NCBI GenBank assembly: GCA_036351115.1
Contig: JAZBOL010000027.1
Location: 16,754-80,753 of the forward strand
Direction: 5' to 3'
Length of the DNA stretch: 64,000 bases
DNA from: Marinihelvus sp036351115
GTDB lineage: Bacteria; Pseudomonadota; Gammaproteobacteria; Xanthomonadales; SZUA-36
In this document: positions 1-8,104 of the stretch, one piece after another
How the letters are laid out: the number at the start of each line of letters is the position of its first letter
Position numbering within the stretch: the first letter of the stretch is position 1
The notes under the pieces: generated by a model
Seen by the model: only the letters and a program-made list of their open reading frames with translations
Told to the model about the DNA's origin: nothing
Database searches by the model: none
Translations under genes and position numbers: made by a program

Positions 1-440
1 GCCTCGACTACTGGGTGACCGGTTACGGCACCGGCGGCACCATGACCGGCGCCGGTCAGATGCTGAAGGTCGCTCGGCCGGAAACGCAGATCGTGGCCAC
101 GGAGCCCGAGGGTGCTGCCCTGCTGTCCGGCGGGGAGTGGCATCCGCACAAGATCCAGGGCTGGACACCGGATTTCATCCCCGACGTGCTCGACCGCGGC
201 GTCATCGACCAGATCGTTCCGGTGACGGACGAGGAGTCCATCGCGGCCTCCCGTTCGCTGGCCACGCAGGAAGGCATTTTCTGCGGCATCTCCGCCGGCG
301 GTACCTTTGCCGCGGCCCTGAAAGTGGCGGAACAGGCCGAGGCGGGCAGCGCCGTACTCGCCATGCTGCCGGACACGGGTGAGCGCTACCTCAGCACGCC
401 CCTGTTCGCCGACATCGACGAGGGCTCGGACGAGGTCTGA
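1..440 (+). CDS. cysK: Cysteine synthase A (O-acetylserine sulfhydrylase), 3' part only
   Basis: C-terminal ~145 residues of a PLP-dependent cysteine synthase, which makes L-cysteine from O-acetylserine and sulfide in the cytoplasm. The reading frame is open from position 3, so the gene enters from the left edge and the PLP lysine lies outside the window. Visible family signatures are the phosphate-binding glycine loop TGGTMTGAG, the VATEPEG strand, PHKIQG, GISAGG and the C-terminal LPDTGERYLST block, all at the usual spacing. CysK is preferred over CysM because of the PHKIQG and GERYLST forms, but this is a family-level judgement. It converges on oxyR with a 5-bp gap and no clear terminator. 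Confidence 0.93.
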   Translation, partial: LDYWVTGYGTGGTMTGAGQMLKVARPETQIVATEPEGAALLSGGEWHPHKIQGWTPDFIPDVLDRGVIDQIVPVTDEESIAASRSLATQEGIFCGISAGGTFAAALKVAEQAEAGSAVLAMLPDTGERYLSTPLFADIDEGSDEV

Positions 441-445
441 GTGGC

Positions 446-1348
446 TCAGGCCACCTCGAGCAGTTCGGAAACCCCGTCGAAACACGCCGCGAGCCGCTCC
501 ATGAGCGGCCCGAGGGGTGACGACTTGCGCCATACCAGGGCGATGACCCGGTGTGGCGCGGGTTCTTCAAAGGGCCGCAGGACCAGGTTCTGGGTCTCGG
601 CGATGGGCGGGGCCACGGACAGGGCCGGCATCAGGGTGACCCCGACATCCGCAGCCACCATCTGCCGCAGCGTTTCCATGCTGGTGGCGTGGAAATCCAC
701 GCGTTCCCGGGCGCCCGACAGGGAGCACACCTCGAGGGCATGGTCCCGCAGGCAGTGCCCGTCTTCGAGCAGCAACAGCTCGGCCCCCTCCAGGTCCTTT
801 GTGGCGATGCGTTCCCTGCTCGCCAGGGGGTGACCCCTGGGCATGGCCAGCACGAACGGCTCGTCGAAGAGCTCGATCCGGTCCAGGCGGTCGTCCTCCA
901 CGGGCAGGGCGAGCAGCGCCGCATCCAGGTCGCCGTTGTCGAGCAAGGACAGGATATCGGCCGTTTTCTCCTCCGCCAGTTCGAGCCGGAGCTCGGGAAA
1001 ACGTGACCGGATCCGCGGCACCACGTGCGGCAGGAGATAGGGCGCCAGTGTCGGGAACAGGCCGAGACGCAGGGTACCGGTTTCCGGATCGCGGCTGCGG
1101 CGCGCGGCAGCTTCGATCTGGGCCACATCCCGGAGCACGTGCCTTGCCCGGGCGGCAATCTCCTCACCCACCGGCGTGAGCTGCACTTTTCTCGGCGCGC
1201 GTTCGACCAGTTGCACGCCAAGCTCTTCCTCGAGCTTGCGGATCTGCGTGCTGAGCGTGGGCTGGCTGACAAAGCACGCCTCCGCCGCGCGGCTGAAATG
1301 CTTGATTTCCGCCAGGGTGACGAAGTACTTGAGCGCTCTCAGGTTCAT
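446..1348 (-). CDS. oxyR: Hydrogen peroxide-sensing LysR-type regulator OxyR
   Basis: 300-residue LysR-family transcriptional regulator. Residues 1-60 form the winged helix-turn-helix (ALKYFVTLAE, SQPTLSTQIRKLE); the rest is the periplasmic-binding-protein-like effector domain. The assignment to OxyR rather than a generic LysR protein rests on the redox pair: LLLEDGHCLRDHALEVC places cysteines at 199 and 208, the same numbers as the peroxide-sensing disulfide of E. coli OxyR, followed by the conserved ATSMETLRQMVAA and GVTLMPAL blocks. It is expected to activate catalase, peroxiredoxin and related genes after oxidation; none of these is in the window. The start is the ATG 6 codons before the first helix. 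An extended -10 (TGCTATGAT) lies about 30 bp upstream. Confidence 0.93.
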   Translation of the reverse strand: MNLRALKYFVTLAEIKHFSRAAEACFVSQPTLSTQIRKLEEELGVQLVERAPRKVQLTPVGEEIAARARHVLRDVAQIEAAARRSRDPETGTLRLGLFPTLAPYLLPHVVPRIRSRFPELRLELAEEKTADILSLLDNGDLDAALLALPVEDDRLDRIELFDEPFVLAMPRGHPLASRERIATKDLEGAELLLLEDGHCLRDHALEVCSLSGARERVDFHATSMETLRQMVAADVGVTLMPALSVAPPIAETQNLVLRPFEEPAPHRVIALVWRKSSPLGPLMERLAACFDGVSELLEVA

Positions 1349-1377
1349 GCAGGGCTTCCGACGTTGGTCAGCGGCGA

Positions 1378-1386
1378 ATCATAGCA
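1378..1386 (-). promoter_or_regulatory. Extended -10 promoter for oxyR
   Basis: Reading the minus strand, TGC-TATGAT is an extended -10 element with a 5/6 match to TATAAT, about 30 bp before the oxyR ATG. No good -35 hexamer sits 16-18 bp upstream, as is usual for extended -10 promoters. The identical 9-mer precedes pssA at 8065-8073. Confidence 0.5.
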
Positions 1387-1488
1387 AGGGCGGATGAAAA
1401 ACAGGAAGTCAATAGCCAAGGACGTTTGTTGTGCGGTTGGGCGGGGCGATTCACGCGGGTCTGAAGCGGCTGGCGCCACACTGCCCGG

Positions 1489-2202
1489 ATGAGCTTACGA
1501 ACAACTCGCTGTGCCGTCCCGCTGATCGCGGGGCTCGTCCTCGGGACCGGCACGGGTTTTGCTCAGTCCGAGGCTGCCCCAGCGCTGGTGGCCTCCGAAG
1601 CTGCCACAGCGGCGGTGCCCTGGGGGACGCCGCCGCCCGAGCCCACCTTGACGGACGAGGAGCGCGCACGCCTCGAGGCTGGCGAAATCCTGGTGCGCGA
1701 CGCCCGCGTCGACGAAGCCGGCGGCGCCGGCTTCGCCGTCGCCATCTACCACGTCGATGCCCCGAGCCTCTGGACCCTCCTGGGTGACTGCGCCGCCAAC
1801 CAGCGCTTCGTGCGAGGGCTGCAGGAATGCGAGGTTTCGGGGGAGACGGCTACCCGCGCCACCACGCGCCAGCGGCTCAAACCCTACGCCATGCTGCCGG
1901 CGCTGGACTACCGCTTCGAAACGCTTCGCGAACCGCATCGCTGGATTCGGATCCGTCTCATCGACGGTGACCTGCGCGCCCTGTCCGGTAGCTGGCGCTT
2001 CGACCCACTGGAGGATGGCCGGCTTCTCGTGTCTCATGCGATCCGGGTGCAGCCCCGCTACCCGGTGCCGCGCTGGCTGGCGCGGCGGACCGTGAAGAAG
2101 GACCTCGCCGCGCTCATGGCATGCCTGCGCTGGGAGGCCCGGGCCTGGCCCGATGCGCGTCAACGCGGCGTCGACCGCCAGGCCTGCCCCGACGGACCCT
2201 GA
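1489..2202 (+). CDS. Exported SRPBCC (START/cyclase-like) domain protein
   Basis: 237 residues. An N-terminal signal peptide (about residues 1-25, hydrophobic AVPLIAGLVLGTGTG, then FAQS) is followed by a Pro/Ala-rich spacer and a SRPBCC-type lipid- or ligand-binding fold from about residue 65: AVAIYHVDAPSLWTLLGDC, then YRFETL, then LSGSWRFDPLEDGRLLVSHAI and a final amphipathic helix KKDLAALMACLRWEA. This matches the helix-grip pattern in which a long C-terminal helix closes a beta-sheet cavity. Likely periplasmic; substrate unknown. It sits alone between oxyR (divergent) and trpS, whose promoter begins just after its stop codon. The family name is fairly secure, any specific role is not. Confidence 0.6.
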   Translation: MSLRTTRCAVPLIAGLVLGTGTGFAQSEAAPALVASEAATAAVPWGTPPPEPTLTDEERARLEAGEILVRDARVDEAGGAGFAVAIYHVDAPSLWTLLGDCAANQRFVRGLQECEVSGETATRATTRQRLKPYAMLPALDYRFETLREPHRWIRIRLIDGDLRALSGSWRFDPLEDGRLLVSHAIRVQPRYPVPRWLARRTVKKDLAALMACLRWEARAWPDARQRGVDRQACPDGP

Positions 2203-2222
2203 GCCCAAACGGCTGCTCCGGG

Positions 2223-2251
2223 TTAACGGCGCGCAGCACATCCCGTAAAAT
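2223..2251 (+). promoter_or_regulatory. Sigma70 promoter for trpS
   Basis: TTAACG (2223-2228) and TAAAAT (2246-2251) are separated by exactly 17 bp, giving 4/6 and 5/6 matches to consensus. The predicted transcript start near 2258 leaves a leader of about 50 nt before the trpS ATG. Confidence 0.6.
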
Positions 2252-2306
2252 GGCGTGTTTCCCGGGCTCCGGCCAGACCACTGAACTTCACGTCTCAGAA
2301 GAATCC

Positions 2307-3317
2307 ATGACTCAGCAAACCGTCCTCACGGGCATCACCACCACGGGCAGCCCCCACCTGGGCAACTATGTCGGGGCCATCAAGCCCGCGATTCGCGCGA
2401 GCCGCGACCCGGGGGTGGATTCCTATTTTTTCCTGGCCGACTTCCATGCCCTGATCAAGTGCACCGATCCCGAGCAGGTGCGGCAGTCCACCCTCGAGAT
2501 CGCCGCCACCTGGCTGGCCCTGGGTCTCGATCCCGCGGCGGTGACCTTCTATCGCCAGTCGGACGTGCCGGAGATCACCGAACTGACCTGGATCCTGACC
2601 TGCCACACGGCCAAGGGCCTCATGAACCGGGCCCATGCCTACAAGGCGGCGGTGCAGGAAAACCTCGACGCCGGCGAGGACGCGGATTTCGGCATCACCA
2701 TGGGCCTGTTCAGCTACCCGGTGCTCATGGCCGCCGACATCCTCATGTTCAAGGCGCACAAGGTGCCGGTCGGTCGGGACCAGGTGCAGCACCTGGAGAT
2801 GGCCAGGGACATCGCCCAGCGGTTCAACCACCACTTTGGGGAGCTGATGGTGTTGCCGGAAGCCGTGGTGGAGGATCATGTCGCGGTGTTGCCGGGCCAG
2901 GACGGCCGCAAGATGTCCAAGAGCTACAACAACACCATTCCCCTGTGGCTCCCGGAGAAACGCCTGCGCAAGGCGATCATGAAGATCGTCACCAATTCCC
3001 TCGAGCCCGGTGAACCCAAGGATCCGGGGGATTCGACGCTGTTCACCATTTACGCGGCCTTCGCGGATGCGGCTCAGCGTGAGGCCATGGCGACGGCCTA
3101 CCGCGAAGGCATCGCCTGGGGTGAAGCCAAGCAGCAGACCTTCGAGTTGATCAACGGCGAGCTGGCCGAGGCCCGGGAGCGTTACGAGGCGCTCATGAGC
3201 CGCCCGAACGAGGTCGAGGGCATCCTCGAGGCAGGCCGGGACAAGGCCCGGTCCTTTGCCACGCCGTACCTGCAGCAACTGCGGCAAGCCGTGGGGATCC
3301 GGCCGGTCGCGGAATGA
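2307..3317 (+). CDS. trpS: Tryptophanyl-tRNA synthetase
   Basis: 336-residue class Ic aminoacyl-tRNA synthetase that charges tRNA-Trp in the cytoplasm. The ATP-binding signatures are clear: the HIGH equivalent SPHLGNY at residues 15-21 and KMSKS at 202-206, followed by YNNTIPLW. The frame is open upstream to 2121, but the ATG at 2307 is chosen because TTGITTTGSPHLGN must lie within about 15 residues of the N-terminus in this family and because a good promoter lies at 2223-2251. The length is normal. The stop overlaps the next gene (trhO) by ATGA, so the two are probably translated from one mRNA. Confidence 0.96.
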   Translation: MTQQTVLTGITTTGSPHLGNYVGAIKPAIRASRDPGVDSYFFLADFHALIKCTDPEQVRQSTLEIAATWLALGLDPAAVTFYRQSDVPEITELTWILTCHTAKGLMNRAHAYKAAVQENLDAGEDADFGITMGLFSYPVLMAADILMFKAHKVPVGRDQVQHLEMARDIAQRFNHHFGELMVLPEAVVEDHVAVLPGQDGRKMSKSYNNTIPLWLPEKRLRKAIMKIVTNSLEPGEPKDPGDSTLFTIYAAFADAAQREAMATAYREGIAWGEAKQQTFELINGELAEARERYEALMSRPNEVEGILEAGRDKARSFATPYLQQLRQAVGIRPVAE

Positions 3318-4273
3318 CGAACCGGCCCGAAATCGGGGAGAATCGACCGGCCGCGGGTGACGGGCCGCGCGCCCTGGTCGCGGCGTTCTACCACTTCGCC
3401 GAGCTGGCGGATTGCGAGGATCTCCGGGGGCCGCTCCAGCAGCGCTGCGAAGACCTGGGGCTGCTGGGCACGATCCTGCTCGCCAGCGAGGGCATCAACG
3501 GCACCGTCGCCGGGCCGGAGCGCGGCGTACGGCGGCTCCTCGACCGGTTGCGCGAAGACCCGCGACTCGCCGGCCTCCAGGCCAAGACGGCCTGGGCGAG
3601 CGAGGCCCCCTTCTACCGGATGAAGGTGCGGCTCAAGAAGGAAATCGTCAGCCTCGGGGTGCCGGGCGTCGATCCGCGCCAGGCCGTGGGCGAGTACGTG
3701 GCGCCGGAAGACTGGAATGCCCTCATTCAGCGCGATGACGTGCGCCTGGTCGACACCCGCAATGACTACGAGGTACACCTGGGTACGTTCCGCGGCGCCG
3801 AGGATCCGGAGACGCGTTCTTTCCGGGAGTTCCCGGACTGGGTCAGGGAACACCTGGATCCGGAGCGGGACGAGCACGTGGCCATGTTCTGCACGGGCGG
3901 GATTCGCTGCGAGAAGTCGACCGCCTACCTCAAGTCCCTGGGATTCAGGAATGTGTATCACCTGGAGGGCGGTATCCTGAACTATCTCGAGCAGGTCGAT
4001 CCGAAAGACAGCCTGTGGGAAGGAGACTGCTTTGTCTTCGACAACCGGGTTACGGTGGACCACGAACTCCGGGAAGGCGACCTGGCCGTGTGTCCCGCCT
4101 GCCGCATGCCCGTGACCGAGGAAGACCGGTCTTCGCCGAAATTCGAACTGCACGTGTCCTGTCCGCGCTGCTTTGAGCGCCTGACGCCGGAGCGGCGTGA
4201 AGCACTGCTGGAGCGTGCCCGCCAGATCGAACTGGCCGAGCGGCGGGGTGAACGGCATCTGGGCAGCCGCTGA
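3314..4273 (+). CDS. trhO: tRNA uridine-34 hydroxylase, rhodanese family (TrhO/YceA)
   Basis: 319 residues. The family (E. coli YceA, renamed TrhO) catalyses oxygen-dependent 5-hydroxylation of wobble uridine in tRNA, on the way to cmo5U/mcmo5U. The protein shows the N-terminal acylphosphatase-like domain (LLASEGINGTVAG), a rhodanese domain with active-site loop CTGGIRCEKS (Cys193 and Cys199), and the C-terminal CPAC...CPRC metal-binding motif around residues 258-282. The ATG overlaps the trpS stop by 4 bp, so translation is probably coupled. Pairing with trpS in one operon puts two tRNA-maturation functions together. A 41-bp gap leads to mscS. Confidence 0.9.
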   Translation: MTNRPEIGENRPAAGDGPRALVAAFYHFAELADCEDLRGPLQQRCEDLGLLGTILLASEGINGTVAGPERGVRRLLDRLREDPRLAGLQAKTAWASEAPFYRMKVRLKKEIVSLGVPGVDPRQAVGEYVAPEDWNALIQRDDVRLVDTRNDYEVHLGTFRGAEDPETRSFREFPDWVREHLDPERDEHVAMFCTGGIRCEKSTAYLKSLGFRNVYHLEGGILNYLEQVDPKDSLWEGDCFVFDNRVTVDHELREGDLAVCPACRMPVTEEDRSSPKFELHVSCPRCFERLTPERREALLERARQIELAERRGERHLGSR

Positions 4274-4314
4274 TGGCTGTCCCGCTGGACCGCGAGAGAA
4301 TCCGGGAGTAGAAC

Positions 4315-5550
4315 ATGCAACCGACAGAAACCGAAGCCACAGCAGCCCCCGCCGGGGGATCCGCATCGGAATCACGGGAGCCGACCGAAGCACAGGACGC
4401 CGGGGCAACTCCGGTCGAATCATCGGTGGACGAAGCTCCGGTCAGCAGTGAGCTCCTCGACACGGTGCTGTGGGACCTCATGCCCGAGGCGGTTCAGACA
4501 CCGCTGGAGTTCCTGGCCAGCTATCCCCTGTTGCTGCTGCCCATCGCCGTCGGCATGGGTTATCTCCTCGGCAAGGTGCTGCAGGGGGTGCTCACCGGCG
4601 TGGGTCATCGCCTGACGAAACGCACCAAGGGCGACTACGACGACCGGCTGCTCGCCATCGCCCGCAAGCCCGTGCTCACGGTGCCGGTGATCCTGTCGCT
4701 CATGCTGGTGACCGCCATCGTGCCCATGCCGGGCCTGGCGCGGACGATCACCGTCAACGTGCTGGCCACGCTGGTGTTGCTGTCCCTGACCCGTGCGGCG
4801 CTGAAATGTTGCCACGTGATCCTGGAGCTGCTGGCGGACAGCCAGGACAAGGTGGACATCGTCGAGGCCCGGACCCTGCCCATGTTCGACATCACCGCCA
4901 AGGTGGTGATCGTGGCGGTGACCGGCTACCTGGCCCTGCTCATCTGGGGGATCGACCCCACCGCCTGGCTCGCCTCTGCCGGCGTGATCGGTATCGCGGT
5001 GGGTTTCGCGGCGCGGGACACGCTGGCGAACCTGTTCTCCGGGATTTTCATCGTCGTCGATTCGCCCTACAAAATCGGCGACTACGTGGTGCTGGACACG
5101 GGTGAGCGGGGCGAGGTGACCCACGTGGGTCTGCGCTCCACGCGACTTCTGACCCGGGACGATGTCGAGGTCACCATTCCCAACGCCATCATCGCGAACG
5201 CCAAGATCATCAACGAAAGCGGGGGGCCCTGGGAGAAGTACCGGATTCGGATTCCCGTGGGCGTGGCCTACGGCAGCGACGTGGACCAGGTGTCGGACGT
5301 ACTCGAGGAAGAGGCCTCGCGCCATCCGGACATCCTGGATTACCCGGCGCCGCGCGTGCGCATGCGGGCCTTCGGCGCCTCCAGTCTCGATTTCGAGCTG
5401 CTCGGGTGGGTCGACAAGCCCGTACACCGGGGTCGGGTCACGGACAGCCTGATGAAGGCCATTTACAAGCGCTTCCAGGCCGAGGACATCACGATTCCGT
5501 TCCCACAGACGGATGTGCACCTGCGCCACGTGGGCCCGGAAGGGGACTGA
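4315..5550 (+). CDS. MscS-family mechanosensitive ion channel
   Basis: 411 residues. An acidic, low-complexity N-terminal tail of about 55 residues is followed by four hydrophobic segments (around residues 65-90, 115-135, 140-165 and 195-215) and then the conserved MscS pore helix and beta domain: WLASAGVIGIAVGFAARDTLANLFSGI, then SPYKIGDYV and RSTRLLTRDDVEVTIPN. The family forms inner-membrane channels that release solutes during hypo-osmotic shock. The extra transmembrane helices and longer length compared with E. coli MscS (286 residues) place it among the YbdG/YnaI-like larger homologues. It follows trhO by 41 bp with a modest RBS (GGGAG) and is probably the last gene of the trpS operon. 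It converges with proS. Confidence 0.87.
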   Translation: MQPTETEATAAPAGGSASESREPTEAQDAGATPVESSVDEAPVSSELLDTVLWDLMPEAVQTPLEFLASYPLLLLPIAVGMGYLLGKVLQGVLTGVGHRLTKRTKGDYDDRLLAIARKPVLTVPVILSLMLVTAIVPMPGLARTITVNVLATLVLLSLTRAALKCCHVILELLADSQDKVDIVEARTLPMFDITAKVVIVAVTGYLALLIWGIDPTAWLASAGVIGIAVGFAARDTLANLFSGIFIVVDSPYKIGDYVVLDTGERGEVTHVGLRSTRLLTRDDVEVTIPNAIIANAKIINESGGPWEKYRIRIPVGVAYGSDVDQVSDVLEEEASRHPDILDYPAPRVRMRAFGASSLDFELLGWVDKPVHRGRVTDSLMKAIYKRFQAEDITIPFPQTDVHLRHVGPEGD

Positions 5551-5609
5551 GCGCTTCGTCCCCTGGTGCGTCCGCTGCCGCGCCGGCGACCTGTTTCAAC
5601 CGCCTGGAC

Positions 5610-7319
5610 TCAACGGCGCCCGAGTTTCTCCAGGATCGCTCCCAGTGCGCCCTCCAGGGGCAGCTCCTCGTTGGCGTCCGCCGACCGGGCGCGGTATTCG
5701 AGGGTGCCGGCGTCCAGTCCCCGTTCACCGATGACCACCCGGTGCGGGATGCCGATCAGCTCCATGTCGTTGAACATGACGCCGGCGCGCAGGTTGCGGT
5801 CGTCGTAGAGAACATCGACACCGGCTTCGAGCAGTTCCGCGTACAGCGCATCGGCCGCTTCCTGCACGCGGGGTGACTTCTTCGCGTTCATGGGCAGCAG
5901 GGCCAGTTCGAAGGGGGCGAGCGGTTCCGGCCAGCGGATTCCCCGATCGTCGTGGTTCTGCTCGATGGCGGCGGCGACGATGCGGGACACGCCGATGCCG
6001 TAACAGCCCATGGGCATGACATGGGCCTTGCCGTCCTCACCGAGCACGACGGCGTTCATGGCCTCGGAGTACTTGGTGCCGAGCTGGAATATGTGTCCCA
6101 CCTCGATGCCGCGGGCCAGTTCGAGGTGGCCTTTGCCGTCCGGGCTCGGGTCGCCTTCCCGGGCGTCGCGCAAATCGGCGGTCTCGGGCAGCGGCAGATC
6201 CCGGTCGAAATTGATGCCGAACAGGTGCCTGTCGTCCGCGTTGGCGCCGGCTGCGAAATCGGCCATGACGGCGACGGCCTGGTCCGCGATGACGGGCAAG
6301 GGCAGGTTGACGGGACCCAGGGAGCCGGGACCGGCGCCAACCGCCTCGCGGATGGCCTTTTCGTCCGCCAGCGTCAGCGGGCGGGCGATGCCGGGCAGCT
6401 TTTCCGCCTTCGTGTGATTCAGGCTGTGATCACCGCGAACGAGCAGGGCGACGAGGCCCTCCTCGCCGTGGACCACCAGTGTCTTGACGGTGCGCTCGAC
6501 GGGGATGTCGAAACCGTCCACGAGCTCCTCGATGGTGCGCACGCCGGGGGTGTCCACCGTGCGCAGTTCCTCGGCCGGCTCGGGGCGTGGTGTCGCCGGC
6601 GCCGGCAGGGGGCACAGTTCGACGTTGGCGGCGTAGTCGGAGGTGTCGGAAAAGGCGATCAGGTCCTCGCCTGAATCGGCGAGGACATGAAACTCGATGC
6701 TGCGGTTGCCGCCGATGGCGCCGGAATCGGCCTCCACGGGGCGGAAGCGCAGTCCGCTGCGTTCGAAGATCCGGCTGTAGACGTCGTGCATCTCCCAGAA
6801 AGTCGTTTCGAGGCTCCCGGCGTCCAGGTGGAAGGAGTAAGCATCCTTCATGAGGAACTCCCGGGCGCGCATGACGCCGAAGCGCGGCCGGATCTCGTCA
6901 CGAAACTTGGTCTGAATCTGGTAGAAGGTGATGGGCAGCTGCTTGTAGCTGCGAATCTCGTTGCGCACGAAGTCGGTCACGACTTCCTCGTGCGTCGGGC
7001 CGAAACAGTAGTCCCGGCCGCCGCGGTCGGTGATCTTCAGCAGCTGGCCGCCGAATTCTTCCCAGCGTCCGGTTTCTTCCCAGAGCTCCGCCGGTTGCAC
7101 GGCGGGCATGAGCAGTTCGAGGTAGCCCGCGCGGTCCATTTCTTCGCGCACGATGCTCTCGACCTTGCGCAGGACGCGCAGGCCCAGGGGGCTCCAGGTG
7201 TAGATGCCCGCGGTGAGTTTGCGGATCATTCCGGTGCGGATCATCAGCTGGTGGCTGACGATTTCCGCGTCCGCAGGGGTCTCCCGCGTGGTGCTGAGGT
7301 GGTAGGCGCTGGCTTTCAT
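5610..7319 (-). CDS. proS: Prolyl-tRNA synthetase (bacterial type)
   Basis: 569-residue class II aminoacyl-tRNA synthetase that charges tRNA-Pro. It begins with the bacterial-type SAYHLSTTRETPADAE leader; motif 1 runs through GIYTWSPLGLRVLRKV, and motif 2 carries the FRDEIRPRFGVMRAREFLMKD type sequence. A YbaK-like editing insertion (about residues 225-385, GDHSLNHTKAEKL) removes Ala-tRNA-Pro, and the C-terminal anticodon-binding domain starts near ALLPMNAKKSP. The length is standard. An imperfectly centred 9-bp palindrome lies 31-51 bp upstream of the start. It converges with mscS, and DUF4124 lies upstream on the same strand. Confidence 0.96.
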   Translation of the reverse strand: MKASAYHLSTTRETPADAEIVSHQLMIRTGMIRKLTAGIYTWSPLGLRVLRKVESIVREEMDRAGYLELLMPAVQPAELWEETGRWEEFGGQLLKITDRGGRDYCFGPTHEEVVTDFVRNEIRSYKQLPITFYQIQTKFRDEIRPRFGVMRAREFLMKDAYSFHLDAGSLETTFWEMHDVYSRIFERSGLRFRPVEADSGAIGGNRSIEFHVLADSGEDLIAFSDTSDYAANVELCPLPAPATPRPEPAEELRTVDTPGVRTIEELVDGFDIPVERTVKTLVVHGEEGLVALLVRGDHSLNHTKAEKLPGIARPLTLADEKAIREAVGAGPGSLGPVNLPLPVIADQAVAVMADFAAGANADDRHLFGINFDRDLPLPETADLRDAREGDPSPDGKGHLELARGIEVGHIFQLGTKYSEAMNAVVLGEDGKAHVMPMGCYGIGVSRIVAAAIEQNHDDRGIRWPEPLAPFELALLPMNAKKSPRVQEAADALYAELLEAGVDVLYDDRNLRAGVMFNDMELIGIPHRVVIGERGLDAGTLEYRARSADANEELPLEGALGAILEKLGRR

Positions 7320-7349
7320 GATGGTCCGCCCGGTTAGGCGCTTCGGGGT

Positions 7350-7370
7350 AAACCGATAGTTTATCGGTTT
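7350..7370. repeat. Perfect 9-bp inverted repeat upstream of proS
   Basis: AAACCGATA and TATCGGTTT are separated by 3 nt, 31 to 51 bp upstream of the proS ATG. It is AT-rich in an otherwise GC-rich stretch and contains a possible minus-strand -10 (TAAACT) in its centre. It could be an operator overlapping the proS promoter or a weak terminator for the upstream DUF4124 gene; the sequence alone does not decide. Confidence 0.45.
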
Positions 7371-7452
7371 TCGAGCGGCCGGGGCACCGCGCGGGGTGTC
7401 ACGAGAGCGTCAGCGTCGAATGCGCGGCTACGTCGCCGCACATCGCGCCGGA

Positions 7453-7929
7453 TCAGTCGTCGGGACAGTTTTCGTCGACGAACTTCTGGGATTCCTCGAT
7501 CATGGCCAGCCGCTCGTCGTCGCCCAGCATGCGCGACGTGCCGTCCGGATTCTGCAGCAGGACCTTGCTGCGGGGAATGAGCTGTTCAAGACGGGATTTC
7601 TGCGCTGCGCATGCCGCTTCGAGACGCGCCTGCTCCTGCTGCCGTTGCTCGATGGCGGCGGTCTGTTCCACCATGCGCTCCGCCTCCGCTTCCTTTTTTT
7701 CCGTCTGCTGGGTGCGCGTGGCCGCGTAGGGGTCATCCCCGCTCCGGGGCTTCGCCGTGGTGACGGTGACAAGCTCCGCGTCCACACCTTCCGGCGGGCG
7801 TTCACCGTAGTGGACGGTACCGGATTCGTCGACCCACTTGTAGATGGTTTCCGCCAGGATGGGCGGGGTGGTGGCCAGGGCCAGGGTGGCCAGGGCCACG
7901 GCGACGGCTTTCGTGAGGAGGCGTTTCAT
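7453..7929 (-). CDS. DUF4124-domain exported protein
   Basis: 158 residues. A signal peptide (residues 1-26, hydrophobic AVAVALATLALATTPP) is followed by a short DUF4124 domain, recognised by the YKWVDESGTVHYGERPP signature. After it come a central helical, charged stretch predicted to be coiled coil (about residues 75-115, rich in E, Q, K and R) and a C-terminal Cys-containing segment. DUF4124 proteins are common periplasmic proteins of proteobacteria with no established function. The ATG at 7929 is preferred over the in-frame TTG two codons earlier because an AAGGA RBS lies 8 nt before it. An extended -10 lies 30 bp upstream. Confidence 0.75.
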   Translation of the reverse strand: MKRLLTKAVAVALATLALATTPPILAETIYKWVDESGTVHYGERPPEGVDAELVTVTTAKPRSGDDPYAATRTQQTEKKEAEAERMVEQTAAIEQRQQEQARLEAACAAQKSRLEQLIPRSKVLLQNPDGTSRMLGDDERLAMIEESQKFVDENCPDD

Positions 7930-7958
7930 GGGCAAGGTCCTTTTTGCTCTGCACGTGG

Positions 7959-7967
7959 GTTATAGCA
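7959..7967 (-). promoter_or_regulatory. Extended -10 promoter for the DUF4124 gene
   Basis: On the minus strand TGC-TATAAC is an extended -10 element (5/6 match to TATAAT), 30 bp before the ATG at 7929. There is no convincing -35. It belongs to the recurrent TGCTATrAy set seen in this window. Confidence 0.5.
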
Positions 7968-8064
7968 CATCTGCGACCAACCGACCGAGGCGGTCGGGGT
8001 CAGCGCCCGTTGTGAGTCCCGGGGTGGCGCACGTCACGGTGCCCGGCGGTTGGGAAACCGCGCG

Positions 8065-8073
8065 TGCTATGAT
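8065..8073 (+). promoter_or_regulatory. Extended -10 promoter for pssA
   Basis: TGC-TATGAT ends 31 bp before the ATG chosen for pssA. It is the same 9-mer as the oxyR promoter on the other strand at 1378-1386. An in-frame ATG lies inside the -10 itself (8069), which makes that upstream start unlikely and supports 8105. Confidence 0.5.
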
Positions 8074-8104
8074 TTACGGCCGTTCGCACGCCAACATCGA
8101 GGCC

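Noticed and set aside
441..454. Terminator between cysK and oxyR
   Set aside because: Only a 5-bp stem (GTGGC/GCCAC) with no T-run on either strand.
1381..1415. Two ATAG tetramers upstream of oxyR, considered as an OxyR autoregulatory site
   Set aside because: They are 31 bp apart rather than 22 and no paired CTAT is present, so the four-tetramer OxyR pattern is not met.
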